The notes below the pieces were generated by a model, which ran no database searches, was not told the origin of the DNA, and worked only from the letters and a program-made list of their open reading frames with translations. Both the position numbers and the translations under genes were made by a program. DNA of 64,000 bases from Photobacterium sp. CCB-ST2H9 (GTDB lineage: Bacteria > Pseudomonadota > Gammaproteobacteria > Enterobacterales > Vibrionaceae): NCBI RefSeq assembly GCF_023151555.2, contig NZ_CP100425.1:2728001-2792000 (forward strand), in the 5' to 3' direction. Within the stretch, counting starts at the first letter, position 1. Each line of letters opens with the position of its first letter. Shown in pieces: positions 27,627 to 36,508 of the stretch.

Positions 27627-27881
27627 ATGGCCTTACTCATTACCGACAAATGTATCAACTGCGACATGTGCGATCCTGAATGTCCGAATGACGCCATCAG
27701 CATGGGGGAAGCGATCTATGAGATCGACCCGAATCGCTGTACCGAGTGCAGAGGCCATTATGAGAAGCCGACTTGTCTGTCGGTTTGTCCGATCAACAAC
27801 TGCATCATCCCCGATCCCGCACATATCGAGACCGAGGAAGCTCTGCTGGAAAAATTCGTGCAGCTGCAGGGGCTGGCCTGA
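27627..27881 (+). CDS. yfhL: 2[4Fe-4S] ferredoxin YfhL
   Basis: An 84-aa ferredoxin. The first cluster motif is CINCDMCDPECP near residues 9-20. The second is CTECRGHYEKPTCLSVCP, with the insertion between cysteines 2 and 3 typical of the YfhL/Allochromatium type. These proteins have very low redox potentials. The TrhP/RlhA hydroxylation enzymes are Fe-S proteins, and YfhL may serve as an electron donor in such reactions; that link is an inference. It converges on mepA with only 9 bases between the stop codons. Confidence 0.92.
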   Translation: MALLITDKCINCDMCDPECPNDAISMGEAIYEIDPNRCTECRGHYEKPTCLSVCPINNCIIPDPAHIETEEALLEKFVQLQGLA

Positions 27882-27890
27882 ACCGGCACT

Positions 27891-28868
27891 CTATTGCGCG
27901 ATCTTCTTCGCTTTCTTCAGATCAACCGCATACCGATCTTTTTCCTGCACCGGCTCAGTTCCATTCAGCATCGCCATACAGCTTGCCGGCGGTAAGGGTT
28001 TGAGCACCGGACGTTTCTTAGCGGGTTTCGCTTTGGCGGTTTGACGCTCAGAGACAGGTTTCGGCTTCCAGGAAGCCAGTTCTGCCCCGCAGCCATCTCC
28101 CGGCGGTGGTGGCAGCTGTTCCTTACACTGGCTGTCCCCCTGTGGGCAATGCATCCGGACATGGAAATGATAATAATGCCCCCACCAGGGCCTGACCTTA
28201 CGCAGCCAGCGGCGATCGGTCCATGTCGCAGCACACAGCTGCTCTTTGATCACCGGATGGACAAAAATCCTCGCCACATGGTCATCGGAAGCTGCCAGCT
28301 GGATCAAATTCGCCTGATTGTCCGTCCAGTTGTCCCTGATGATCTGGTATGCCTTCAAATCAACCATCGGCAGCGGTTGAAGTGTTTTCAACACCTCTTC
28401 TGAGGCTGGGTGTTCCAGGGTGGTGAGCCAGATATCAGCATCCAGCCCGGTCTGGTGACTGGCATGCCCGGAGCGAAAACGTCCGCCCCGCGGCATTGCA
28501 ATATCACTGACCAGCAGTTGACCCAGCCGGAGTTTGCTTGCTTTGGCAGACAGTTGTTCAAGAAACGCGATCATACTCTGGTGACCGTAATACCGGCCCC
28601 GCTCTGACCGTACCCGCTGATACCCCTCTCCTTCTGCCGGGAGCGGGGTTGCACCGGCAAGACAGCCATTACTGTAGCTGCCAATTGCCTGAGGCTGACC
28701 TGGAGTCGGGGTTTCAAAATGTTCCCAGGGCGTCGACCAGGCGGGCAAGCTGACCAAACCGCTGGCCATACAGCCCAAGAGCAGAACGGATACAGATAAT
28801 CTTTTGAGGAGAAACCGCCTCGCAGCAACAAACTGAAAGACGGCAGAATGGAAGTGGACATGAAGCAC
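27891..28868 (-). CDS. mepA: Penicillin-insensitive murein endopeptidase MepA
   Basis: A periplasmic LAS-type metallopeptidase of 325 aa that cuts D-Ala-mDAP cross-links in peptidoglycan. Zinc and active-site motifs are GHASHQTGLDADIW and HYHFHVRM, with the family start SYSNGCLAGATPLP. A signal peptide (FLLKRLSVSVLLLGCMASG) precedes it. The only in-frame starts before the signal are non-ATG codons, and GTG at 28868 is the best choice. About 40 extra C-terminal residues, Lys/Pro-rich, extend past the E. coli length (274 aa). Confidence 0.92.
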   Translation of the reverse strand: MLHVHFHSAVFQFVAARRFLLKRLSVSVLLLGCMASGLVSLPAWSTPWEHFETPTPGQPQAIGSYSNGCLAGATPLPAEGEGYQRVRSERGRYYGHQSMIAFLEQLSAKASKLRLGQLLVSDIAMPRGGRFRSGHASHQTGLDADIWLTTLEHPASEEVLKTLQPLPMVDLKAYQIIRDNWTDNQANLIQLAASDDHVARIFVHPVIKEQLCAATWTDRRWLRKVRPWWGHYYHFHVRMHCPQGDSQCKEQLPPPPGDGCGAELASWKPKPVSERQTAKAKPAKKRPVLKPLPPASCMAMLNGTEPVQEKDRYAVDLKKAKKIAQ

Positions 28869-28926
28869 CGGTGCTCACCCTGTGATTAATTTGAGAACTT
28901 AATCACATAAGTTTATACCATCCGAA

Positions 28927-29907
28927 TTATTTTATTTGCTGATCAAGATTGAGAATGGTCAGCGCATTACTGACACTGGTCGCCAGCACATCAACGACGC
29001 CGGATCGCAGTGCGCCAAGTAATGCCAGTGCCTTACTGTTCTCAGCGGCTGTGACCACCACCGTCGGAATATGGCGCAGTTCCTCCATGCTCAGACCGAT
29101 CACCCGATCGCTCATCATGGTGTCGGAGCGTTTCCCCTGACTGTCAAAAAAGTCATAGCCGGCAATATCACCGACGACACCTTTCCGGATACGGGCCTCA
29201 ACAATTTCCTGGGGGGTAAACCAGCCCATTTTCACCATGTGGCTGTTTTCATTCATGTCGCCCACCCCAACCAGGGCCAGATCCGCCCGCCGGGCACGGT
29301 CCAGTGTTTCCTTCACTGTACTGTTCATCATGAAAGCATCTTTCACGCGGATATCGGCGACATACGCCGGGGCATACAGGGTTTCACTGATGCCGTCGTA
29401 CTTCTTGGCCAGCTGACGGCAGATATGGTCGGCATTGATGGCATTACCCGAACGATGGGTTCCGCCAATGCCGCAAACAAAGCGGCAGTTGCGATGCGGG
29501 ACCACCCCGACATGGCTGGCGATCGCGGCAATATTACGTCCCTGTCCGACAGCCACCACCATATCATCGGTCAGGGTCGAGGCAAGATAACTGGACACCA
29601 GACTGGCAACCTGTTGACGCTGAGCTTCCTCATCCGGTTGATCAAGCGCGATCAGGGCCCGTTTCAGCTGAAAACGGTCAATCAGCTGCTGCTCCAGCTT
29701 TTCACTGAAGACCGGGTGATACTTAACGGTAATTTCCACCACACCCTCATCACGTGCCCTGCGAAGCAGCCGACCCACTTTGGCCCGCGACATCCCGAAT
29801 CGCTGTGAAATTTCTTCCTGAGTGGCACCATCCTGATAATACGCAATGGCAATTTCGGTCAGCTGATCACTGTCGACCTGTGCCGCATCCGTGGTGTTAA
29901 GATTCAT
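28927..29907 (-). CDS. SorC-family sugar-binding transcriptional regulator
   Basis: A 326-aa regulator with an N-terminal helix-turn-helix (ATQEEISQRFGMSRAKVGRLL, about residues 29-49) and a large C-terminal sugar-phosphate-binding domain (from about 60, with VVAVGQGRNIAAIA and GVVGDIAGYDFFD). The start is the ATG at 29907, with AAGGA 7 bases upstream. No sugar gene is next to it, so the ligand and targets are unknown. Three copies of an 11-base sequence built on the palindrome GCTGTACAGC lie directly upstream, which suggests autoregulation. Confidence 0.88.
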   Translation of the reverse strand: MNLNTTDAAQVDSDQLTEIAIAYYQDGATQEEISQRFGMSRAKVGRLLRRARDEGVVEITVKYHPVFSEKLEQQLIDRFQLKRALIALDQPDEEAQRQQVASLVSSYLASTLTDDMVVAVGQGRNIAAIASHVGVVPHRNCRFVCGIGGTHRSGNAINADHICRQLAKKYDGISETLYAPAYVADIRVKDAFMMNSTVKETLDRARRADLALVGVGDMNENSHMVKMGWFTPQEIVEARIRKGVVGDIAGYDFFDSQGKRSDTMMSDRVIGLSMEELRHIPTVVVTAAENSKALALLGALRSGVVDVLATSVSNALTILNLDQQIK

Positions 29908-29977
29908 CGTCAAGTCCTTAGCTCATCCAGACCCGGCTATCTTACCCTGTCCCGTCACCGCGTGCGAGGCATGAGCC

Positions 29978-30098
29978 TGTACAGCTTTACTGACATCTTA
30001 CAGCTGAGTGCTGTACAGCTTTCCAAGCAAAAAGAACACCACAAACCATTTATTAGTAAGCTATTGATTTATATAAGACGATCAGCTTGTACAGCTTT
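29978..30098. promoter_or_regulatory. Triple operator repeat TGTACAGCTTT
   Basis: The exact 11-mer TGTACAGCTTT occurs at 29978-29988, 30012-30022 and 30088-30098. The second copy sits in a perfect palindrome GCTGTACAGC and the third in a near palindrome AGCTTGTACAGCT. A related TTACAGCTGA lies at about 29999-30008. The sites lie 71-191 bases before the SorC-family gene and fit an operator for its product. Confidence 0.7.
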
Positions 30099-30162
30099 TT
30101 GACTATTGTAACCCCAAAGCTAAAAAAGCTGATCACCTGTATGGGGAGGAACGACACAGCGA

Positions 30163-30453
30163 TTACCCGGTGATCCCCCATGCCAGTTCCACCGCTTCAC
30201 GACGGGCAAAGCGGTCAAAATGAGTTTTCACAATCTCTTTTACCACTTCCAGCGCCTCGTCGGAGTCCGCCTGACATTCAACCGTCAGCATGGATTCCGT
30301 CGCGCGAAACTCACAGGTTCCCATCGCAAAAAATACCCTGCCCTGCCGATCGTCCCATTCGGCATCCACTTTATGATTAAAATGCTTACACAAATGACGG
30401 AGATATTTACTGCCGTCCGGGGTCTGGATGTGTGTCATAACATGATGACTCAT
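30163..30453 (-). CDS. DUF2218 family protein
   Basis: A 96-aa protein matching the DUF2218 family: N-terminal THIQTPDGSKYLRHLCKHFNHKV, an FFAMGTCEF strand, and a C-terminal helix with THFDRFARRE. The start at 30453 follows AGGAGAACC. The function is unknown; members often lie near iron or siderophore genes. A Fur-box-like sequence 50 bases upstream agrees with iron control here. Confidence 0.88.
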   Translation of the reverse strand: MSHHVMTHIQTPDGSKYLRHLCKHFNHKVDAEWDDRQGRVFFAMGTCEFRATESMLTVECQADSDEALEVVKEIVKTHFDRFARREAVELAWGITG

Positions 30454-30502
30454 CACGGTTCTCCTGTTCCGCTTACAATAAAGCGTCAATATAGCACAGT
30501 AA

Positions 30503-30517
30503 TGAGAACCATTATCA
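30503..30517. promoter_or_regulatory. Fur-box-like site in front of the DUF2218 gene
   Basis: The 15-mer TGAGAACCATTATCA matches the 7-1-7 Fur consensus TGATAATCATTATCA at 13 of 15 positions. It lies 50 bases before the start codon, where it would cover the promoter. Confidence 0.65.
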
Positions 30518-30527
30518 AGTCATTGAA

Positions 30528-30926
30528 TTAATTTAATGGGTTGATATATGTTTCTATTTCAATAAGATGCGACTTCATCCATCGATCCTGCCATCGGACT
30601 GACACCACCACACGTGTTACCCTGCTCACCGACACATTCTGATAGGCACTGACTTCGAGGCCTACCGGCGTATTGTAAAGCATCAGCGTTTCCTTCCTTA
30701 CCTCGGGCGGGTATTCTGGCTGGCCCCGCAGCGCTTCCAGTGCAGATTCAGCCTGATTCACCGCAGAAAGCGTCAGGAGTGCGTTGTCAGTCTGGATATT
30801 CAGATATGCCTGCAGCTTCATCATTCCGGCCAGTCCGACACTGACCAGCAAAAGTGCAACCAGCGCTTCGAAAACACTGAAGCCTTGTTGTCGTCCGTGA
30901 ACAGGCAAATTGCATTTAAAAATCAT
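30528..30926 (-). CDS. Type IV minor pilin, PilV-like
   Basis: A 132-aa prepilin. The leader ends in RQQG before FSVFEALVALLLVSVGLAG, with Glu at mature position 5, so it fits prepilin peptidase processing. The VSVGLAGMMKLQ stretch is typical of PilV. It overlaps the preceding pilX-type gene by 11 bases. It is the last gene of fimT-pilW-pilX-pilV. Minor pilins prime pilus assembly in the inner membrane. Confidence 0.85.
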   Translation of the reverse strand: MIFKCNLPVHGRQQGFSVFEALVALLLVSVGLAGMMKLQAYLNIQTDNALLTLSAVNQAESALEALRGQPEYPPEVRKETLMLYNTPVGLEVSAYQNVSVSRVTRVVVSVRWQDRWMKSHLIEIETYINPLN

Positions 30927-31449
30927 GCCAAGTTCCCGACACCCAACGCAGCAGCAATTGCTCCTCCGTCTCCACCACGTCGCCATCCGACCACAGACGG
31001 CAGTTAGATTGATGTTCTGACCTGCAGATCACCACTTCAGCCTGATGAACCAGATGAACCTGTGCTTTTCCGGCCACCAGCGATGCAGCTCTGAACTGAA
31101 AACCGCCACCGCTCACTTCAGTCATTTGCACAGTCAGTTGCCGCCCCTCCGTATGCTGGTCGCAGGCGGAAAAGCTGACATCAAGCAGTAGCAAAGTCAT
31201 TAACCGGACCGGCCGGGCTTGAGAGATAGTTTTAAGCTCAGTCTGGAGCCGTTCAAAAGCACAAGTGAGCCCGCCTTCCGCCAGCCAGTGCGCCTGCCGA
31301 GAAAACAGCGTATTTTGTGCCCGTTTCACCTGATAGAGGGTCGTACCGGAACTTCCCAGTACAAAAACTATGGCAACTGAAAGCATCATGCTGGTGATCA
31401 GCAGCGTGGCCACTCCTTTTTCTGAGACACGAGAACCAGGCACCGTCAT
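30916..31449 (-). CDS. Type IV pilus assembly protein, PilX-like
   Basis: A 177-aa protein starting at the ATG at 31449 (ATGA overlap with the pilW-type gene). EKGVATLLITSMMLSVAIVFVLG forms the N-terminal helix and lacks Glu at position 5, as is usual for PilX-like proteins, which act at the pilus tip. Several cysteines (in SACDQ, VICR and NCRLW) could form disulfides. The identification rests on position in the pilin cluster and on the helix, so it is moderately sure. Confidence 0.75.
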   Translation of the reverse strand: MTVPGSRVSEKGVATLLITSMMLSVAIVFVLGSSGTTLYQVKRAQNTLFSRQAHWLAEGGLTCAFERLQTELKTISQARPVRLMTLLLLDVSFSACDQHTEGRQLTVQMTEVSGGGFQFRAASLVAGKAQVHLVHQAEVVICRSEHQSNCRLWSDGDVVETEEQLLLRWVSGTWHDF

Positions 31450-32030
31450 GACGGATTCCTCAAATTCAGCGTCATGTCTTCGTGATGACTCACCGAACCA
31501 TCCAGCGCTTGTACCGAGAGTGAAAATTGCAGCTGCTGGCCCTGTTGGCGGCCATGAGACCACGAAACGCTCTGAACCTGCCAGTCAGTCACTCTCATCC
31601 ACCGGGAATCCAGCAAGGCCTGCCCGCCATGGCATGCCTGCTCGGGCGAAGTAAACACTGCACCAGAAGAGCGGACCCTGAGTTCACCATCCTCGTGATA
31701 ATAAGCTTTCACCACGGCGCCATCACTGAGCTCATAGCGCATCACAAAGCACTGCATCTCTGTCACATGGACAGTGTCTTCAGAACCATTCAGCCGCAAG
31801 GGCCCACCACTCTGCATCTGGTAGCCCGCACGGCGTAAATCTGCCGACAGCATCCGCCAGGCATCCTGCACGTCCTGCGCCAGCATCAATTGTGTCGCGC
31901 GGCTGACCGCCGCCCGCTGGCCCGCCATCAGTAAATGCACCAGCATGGTGAGTACCATCATACTCAGCGCACTGGCCACCGCCATTTCAAGGAGGCTGAA
32001 TCCGGCCATCGAATGCTTAGCAGGCAGCAT
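31446..32030 (-). CDS. Type IV minor pilin, PilW-like
   Basis: A 194-aa prepilin starting at the ATG at 32030, 8 bases after AAGGTGAG. The cleavage site is MAG before FSLLEMAVASALSMMVLTMLVHLL, with Glu5. RATQLMLAQDVQDAWRMLSADLRRAGYQ is the PilW-type segment after the helix. It overlaps the end of the fimT-type gene by 14 bases. Confidence 0.83.
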   Translation of the reverse strand: MLPAKHSMAGFSLLEMAVASALSMMVLTMLVHLLMAGQRAAVSRATQLMLAQDVQDAWRMLSADLRRAGYQMQSGGPLRLNGSEDTVHVTEMQCFVMRYELSDGAVVKAYYHEDGELRVRSSGAVFTSPEQACHGGQALLDSRWMRVTDWQVQSVSWSHGRQQGQQLQFSLSVQALDGSVSHHEDMTLNLRNPS

Positions 32031-32589
32031 AGCCAAACTCACCTTGCGGACTGCAGACATAAATACGCCCAGTGACATTACTGAATGTAATCCGCGCCAG
32101 AACATCCTGATGCCGGGATACATACAGACTTCCGGCGGCATGAGGACGACCGGTCAGCGGGTCAAGAGAGACATGCTCATTGGAGAAACTTCGGCTGAGC
32201 TGAAAAGGAGCATAATCCTGGCCGGAAAGCGCTTTGGTCACCTGAACCTCTCCCGCGAGCGCCGCCCAAATTTGCCAGTCGTTCCGGCTGACGATATCCG
32301 ATTCGGAGAAACGTGGCACATGCTGAAACAGAATCTGAACCACTTCACCCCGTGTCACGGCCTCCGATTTTGCCTGCACCAGCAGCCATTCCAGTTCACT
32401 GACCAGCCGGGCCAGCCGCTGTCTGGCCATCAATTCAGAAAAAGACGGGACCGCAGCAGATACGACGATCCCGATAAAAAGCAAGACCACTACCATTTCC
32501 AGCAGTGTCATACCGCGATCACTCGCAACGCAGTGAAACCGCTCTGGCCGGATATCCCTGACTTTCCGGCACGTCTCCCAACTTACCAT
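32017..32589 (-). CDS. Type IV minor pilin / pseudopilin, FimT (GspH) type
   Basis: A 190-aa prepilin with DRG before MTLLEMVVVLLFIGIVVSAAVPSF and then the GspH/FimT segment ELEWLLVQAKSEAVTRGE. It is the first gene of the minus-strand minor pilin operon. The start is ATG 32589 or TTG 32598; the ATG is preferred. FimT homologues can bind DNA during natural transformation, a plausible but untested role here. Confidence 0.85.
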   Translation of the reverse strand: MVSWETCRKVRDIRPERFHCVASDRGMTLLEMVVVLLFIGIVVSAAVPSFSELMARQRLARLVSELEWLLVQAKSEAVTRGEVVQILFQHVPRFSESDIVSRNDWQIWAALAGEVQVTKALSGQDYAPFQLSRSFSNEHVSLDPLTGRPHAAGSLYVSRHQDVLARITFSNVTGRIYVCSPQGEFGYAAC

Positions 32590-32697
32590 TTCCCTCAACT
32601 CCAGCTTCTTTTTTCTCTGGTCGTCATGATGACAAAGCGTCAGGATAAAACAGCGCTCAACAGCTCACACAGTGAAGTCAATCGAAAGGAAATCAGG

Positions 32698-33078
32698 ATG
32701 ATGAAAAACGTAAAACAACAGGGAGTGACCCTGATCGAACTACTGATTGTCGTCGTGCTTATCGGGATCCTTGCGGTGTTTGCTCACCCGACCTATGTGT
32801 CACAACAGCATCAGGCTTATCTCCGTCAGGCACAGGCTGATCTCATCATGCTGCAACTGGCGGTTGAACAGACCAGAATCGAAAGCAATCACTACCCGGA
32901 AGCCCTGGATGAACGCCTTTGCCCGGCCTGTCAGTTTGATAATCCGTACTATGGTTACCGAATTGTCCGCACAGCGGGTCAGTACACTTTGTTAGCAGAA
33001 CACAGAAGAGAGATTTCCAGTTGTCAGAGTCTGGGTATAGAGCCGAATGGCACCACGTTTCCGCCAGAGTGCTGGTAA
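32698..33078 (+). CDS. Type IV pilin, PilE-like
   Basis: A 126-aa pilin. The leader MMKNVKQQG is followed by VTLIELLIVVVLIGILAVFAHPTY with Glu5, then YLRQAQADLIMLQLAVEQTRIESNHYP as in PilE minor pilins. Four cysteines in the C-terminal half could form two disulfides. The start follows AAAGGA by 7 bases. A much longer in-frame frame from 31945 only reads through the antisense of other pilin genes. It is divergent from the fimT operon, sharing the 108-base gap as a promoter region. Confidence 0.87.
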   Translation: MMKNVKQQGVTLIELLIVVVLIGILAVFAHPTYVSQQHQAYLRQAQADLIMLQLAVEQTRIESNHYPEALDERLCPACQFDNPYYGYRIVRTAGQYTLLAEHRREISSCQSLGIEPNGTTFPPECW

Positions 33079-33100
33079 AGCGCTGCAGGACAGAAGCCAT

Positions 33101-33130
33101 AAAAAAGGCCGACATCACGTCGGCCTTTGG
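33101..33130. terminator. Bidirectional terminator between pilE-like gene and dnaJ
   Basis: A perfect 10-bp stem (33104-33113 with 33119-33128) with an ATCAC loop, flanked by A on the left and T on the right, lies between convergent genes. Confidence 0.9.
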
Positions 33131-33150
33131 TAGCACATCAAACCGGAAAT

Positions 33151-34293
33151 TTAACCGGTCAGATCATCAAAGAACTTTTTCACACCATCGAAGAAACCTT
33201 CGGAACGTGGCTTATGCTTCTTTGCATCAGAGCCAGTCAGGGTTTTTTCAAATTCCTGCAGCAGTTCTTTCTGGCGGGAGCTCAGATTCACAGGAGTCTC
33301 AACCACCAGTTTACAGATCAAATCACCCACAGCTCCGCCACGGACAGACTTCACGCCTTTTCCGCGCATCCGGAACATACGGCCGGTCTGAGTTTCAGAC
33401 GGTACTTTCAGGCTGACACGACCGTCCAGGGTCGGTACTTCCACTTCGCCCCCCAGTGCAGCCATCGTAAAGCTGACCGGAACTTCGCAGTACAGGTTGT
33501 TACCGTCACGTTCAAAAATCGCATGTTTCTGTACATGGACCTGAACATACAGATCACCGGCCGGAGCGCCGAATTCTCCGGCTTCACCCTCACCCGTCAG
33601 ACGGATACGGTCACCCGTGTCCACACCGGCAGGAATTTTCACAGACAGCGTCTTGGTTTCCTGAACTCGGCCCTGACCATGACACTTACCACATGGATCG
33701 GTGATGATCTGACCACGGCCATGACAGTGCGGACAGGTCTGCTGAACGGCAAAGAAACCCTGACGCATCTGGACCTGACCGGAACCATGACAGGTACCGC
33801 ATGTCGTCGGTGAAGAGCCTTTCTTGGCACCAGAACCCTCACAAGTATCACAGTTGACGAGCGTCGGAACACGAATTTCCTTGGTGCAGCCGCGAACAGC
33901 TTCTTCCAGGGTCAACTCCATGTTATAGCGCAAATCCGCCCCGCGCTGTGCACGCGGCTGGCCGCCACGACGACCGCCGCCACCGAAGATATCACCGAAA
34001 ACATCACCGAAAATGTCGCTGAAATCTGCACCGCCGCCAAAGCCGCCGCCACCGCCCATACCACCTTGTTCAAAGGCAGCGTGGCCGTACTGATCGTAGG
34101 CCGCTTTCTTCTGCGGATCGGTCAGAATTTCATAAGCGGTCTTCACTTCTTTGAATTTGTCCGCCGCGCTCTCGTCACCCGGGTTACGGTCCGGGTGGAA
34201 TTTCATTGCCAGACGTTTGTAGGCCTTTTTGATGTCACGCTCACTGGCGTCACGGCCTACGCCTAACACTTCGTAAAAATCACGTTTTGACAT
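33151..34293 (-). CDS. dnaJ: Chaperone DnaJ
   Basis: A 380-aa type I J-protein: J domain with HPD in [10 protein letters not shown], a Gly/Phe-rich linker with GGGGGFGGG, four CxxCxGxG zinc repeats (about residues 148-205) and the substrate-binding C-terminus. It stimulates DnaK ATPase and delivers substrates. It follows dnaK by 88 bases, including a hairpin. Confidence 0.98.
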   Translation of the reverse strand: MSKRDFYEVLGVGRDASERDIKKAYKRLAMKFHPDRNPGDESAADKFKEVKTAYEILTDPQKKAAYDQYGHAAFEQGGMGGGGGFGGGADFSDIFGDVFGDIFGGGGRRGGQPRAQRGADLRYNMELTLEEAVRGCTKEIRVPTLVNCDTCEGSGAKKGSSPTTCGTCHGSGQVQMRQGFFAVQQTCPHCHGRGQIITDPCGKCHGQGRVQETKTLSVKIPAGVDTGDRIRLTGEGEAGEFGAPAGDLYVQVHVQKHAIFERDGNNLYCEVPVSFTMAALGGEVEVPTLDGRVSLKVPSETQTGRMFRMRGKGVKSVRGGAVGDLICKLVVETPVNLSSRQKELLQEFEKTLTGSDAKKHKPRSEGFFDGVKKFFDDLTG

Positions 34294-34322
34294 ATTAAAC
34301 TGTCACCTGCCTTGATACAGCT

Positions 34323-34353
34323 GCGGGCGTAAGAGTTCCCTCTAAACGCCCGC
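34323..34353 (-). terminator. Hairpin between dnaK and dnaJ
   Basis: An 8-bp GC-rich inverted repeat GCGGGCGT/ACGCCCGC with a 15-base loop and no U tract. It probably lowers dnaJ expression relative to dnaK or protects the dnaK mRNA end. Confidence 0.6.
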
Positions 34354-34381
34354 GCCCAAATAAGATTATGAAATCACACTC

Positions 34382-36295
34382 TTATTTTTTATCGTCTTTA
34401 ACTTCTTCGAACTCAGCATCGACAACATCGTCATCTTTCGACTGAGACTGCTCACCAGCGTCAGCCTGTTGAGCCTGTGCCTGCTGCTGGGCGACTTCCA
34501 TCAGCTTTTGAGAAGCTGCAATCAGTGCCTGTACTTTGGCATCAATTGCTTCTTTGTCTTCGCCTTTACGGGCTGCTTCCAGCTCAGAAACAGCGGCTTC
34601 GATCTTCTCTTTCTCGTCCGCAGGCAGTGCATCGCCAGCTTCTTCGATTTGCTTGCGAGTGCCGTGCACCAGCTGGTCAGCCTGGTTACGGGCAGAAACT
34701 AAATCTTCGAACTTCTTGTCCGCTTCTTTGTTCGCTTCTGCTTCCTGAACCATTTTCTCGATTTCGTCGTCGCTCAGACCACCAGATGCCTGGATTGTGA
34801 TCTTCTGCTCTTTACCTGTGCTCTTGTCTTTCGCTGAGACGTGCAGGATACCGTCCGCATCCAGGTCGAAAATCACTTCGATCTGAGGCATACCACGAGG
34901 CGCTGCCTGAATACCTTCCAGGTTGAACTGACCCAGAGACTTGTTGAAGTTCGCTTGTTTACGCTCACCCTGCAGTACGTGAATGGTTACTGCACTCTGG
35001 TTGTCTTCAGCCGTCGAGAACACTTGCTCCGCTTTCGTTGGGATAGTGGTGTTCTTCTCGATCAGCTTGGTCATCACACCGCCCATGGTTTCGATACCCA
35101 GAGACAGTGGCGTCACGTCCAGCAGCAGTACGTCTTTCACTTCACCAGCCAGTACGCCGCCCTGAACCGCAGCACCGACAGCAACAGCTTCGTCCGGGTT
35201 CACGTCTTTACGCGCTTCTTTACCGAAGAATTCAGCAACTTTTGCCTGAACCATTGGCATACGGGTCTGACCGCCCACCAGGATCACGTCGGTAATTTCG
35301 CTGACAGACAGGTCTGCATCAGCCAGAGCAACTTTCATTGGCTCCAGTGAACGCTGAACCAGATCTTCAACCAGTGACTCCAGTTTCGCACGGGTCACTT
35401 TGATGTTCATGTGTTTCGGACCGGTCGCATCTGCAGTGATGTACGGCAGGTTTACGTCAGTCTGTTGTGCAGAAGACAGCTCAATTTTCGCTTTCTCTGC
35501 GGCTTCTTTCAGACGCTGCATCGCCAGCGGATCTTTACGCAGGTCGATGCCTTGCTCTTTCTTGAATTCGTCAACCAGGTAGTTGATCAGACGGTTATCG
35601 AAATCTTCACCACCCAGGTGGGTATCACCGTTGGTTGCCAGAACTTCAAAGGTTTTCTCGCCTTCAACTTCGTCGATCTCAATGATAGAGATATCGAAAG
35701 TACCGCCACCCAGGTCGTATACCGCAATCGTGCGGTCACCGCCTTGCTTGTCCAGGCCGTAAGCCAGTGCAGCAGCAGTCGGTTCGTTGATAATACGTTT
35801 AACTTCCAGACCCGCGATACGGCCGGCATCTTTGGTTGCCTGACGCTGTGCATCGTTGAAGTACGCAGGAACAGTAATAACTGCACCCGTTACTGTCTCG
35901 CCCAGGTAATCTTCAGCTGTTTTCTTCATTTTTTTCAGAACTTCAGCGGAAACCTGAGGTGCTGCCATTTTCTGGCCTTTTGCTTCAACCCAAGCGTCGC
36001 CGTTGTCTGCTTTCACAATTTTGAAAGGCATGATTTCGATGTCGCGCTGTACTTCTTCATCTTCGAAGCGGCGACCGATCAGACGCTTGATTGCAAACAG
36101 GGTGTTTTCAGGGTTTGTCACCGCCTGACGTTTCGCAGGCTGACCGACCAGTGTCTCGCCATCTTGTGTATAGGCGATGATCGAAGGCGTTGTACGATCA
36201 CCTTCTGCGTTTTCAATCACGCGTGGTTTATCACCATCCAGTACAGCTACACATGAGTTGGTTGTACCCAAGTCAATACCAATGATTTTACCCAT
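34382..36295 (-). CDS. dnaK: Chaperone DnaK (Hsp70)
   Basis: A 637-aa Hsp70 with the ATPase signatures [29 protein letters not shown] and [14 protein letters not shown], a peptide-binding domain and a Gln/Asp-rich C-terminal tail that ends [10 protein letters not shown], the EEVKD-type end of gammaproteobacterial DnaK. It folds and protects proteins with DnaJ and GrpE. Codon use is strongly biased, as in highly expressed genes. A sigma-32 promoter lies upstream. Confidence 0.99.
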   Translation of the reverse strand: MGKIIGIDLGTTNSCVAVLDGDKPRVIENAEGDRTTPSIIAYTQDGETLVGQPAKRQAVTNPENTLFAIKRLIGRRFEDEEVQRDIEIMPFKIVKADNGDAWVEAKGQKMAAPQVSAEVLKKMKKTAEDYLGETVTGAVITVPAYFNDAQRQATKDAGRIAGLEVKRIINEPTAAALAYGLDKQGGDRTIAVYDLGGGTFDISIIEIDEVEGEKTFEVLATNGDTHLGGEDFDNRLINYLVDEFKKEQGIDLRKDPLAMQRLKEAAEKAKIELSSAQQTDVNLPYITADATGPKHMNIKVTRAKLESLVEDLVQRSLEPMKVALADADLSVSEITDVILVGGQTRMPMVQAKVAEFFGKEARKDVNPDEAVAVGAAVQGGVLAGEVKDVLLLDVTPLSLGIETMGGVMTKLIEKNTTIPTKAEQVFSTAEDNQSAVTIHVLQGERKQANFNKSLGQFNLEGIQAAPRGMPQIEVIFDLDADGILHVSAKDKSTGKEQKITIQASGGLSDDEIEKMVQEAEANKEADKKFEDLVSARNQADQLVHGTRKQIEEAGDALPADEKEKIEAAVSELEAARKGEDKEAIDAKVQALIAASQKLMEVAQQQAQAQQADAGEQSQSKDDDVVDAEFEEVKDDKK

Positions 36296-36403
36296 CAGGC
36301 TCTCTCCGAAATTCGTTGGTTTACTGGCTTCGTCCTGTTCGCAACAGTGACGAGCTTGGGGCGTATGGCCCGCGATTCTGTTATTACGGTATCGTATGAC
36401 TAC

Positions 36404-36432
36404 TAAATAAGGCCGTCCGATACCTTTTCAAG
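36404..36432 (-). promoter_or_regulatory. Sigma-32 heat-shock promoter of dnaK-dnaJ
   Basis: On the minus strand, CTTGAAA (36426-36432) and CCTTATTTA (36404-36412) are 13 bases apart, close to the sigma-32 consensus CTTGAA-N13-17-CCCCATTTA. The box lies 109 bases before the dnaK start. Confidence 0.75.
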
Positions 36433-36445
36433 GGGCAGATCGAAA

Positions 36446-36480
36446 AAAAATTAAAAAAATAAAACCCACCGAAGTGGGCT
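36446..36480 (-). terminator. Terminator of grpE
   Basis: On the minus strand a CCCAC/GTGGG stem with a TTCG tetraloop is followed by TTTTATTTTTTT. It separates grpE from dnaK, so dnaK depends mainly on its own promoter. Confidence 0.9.
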
Positions 36481-36508
36481 TTCATTCATTCCGCCCCGAA
36501 TGGATCAA

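Noticed and set aside
31945..32697. A 377-aa plus-strand frame that includes the PilE-like protein at its end
   Set aside because: The first 250 residues are the antisense of the pilW- and fimT-type genes and show no family; the true start with a ribosome site and prepilin leader is at 32698.
34382..36295. Long plus-strand frames opposite dnaK, one of 281 aa
   Set aside because: They are antisense shadows created by the strong codon bias of dnaK.
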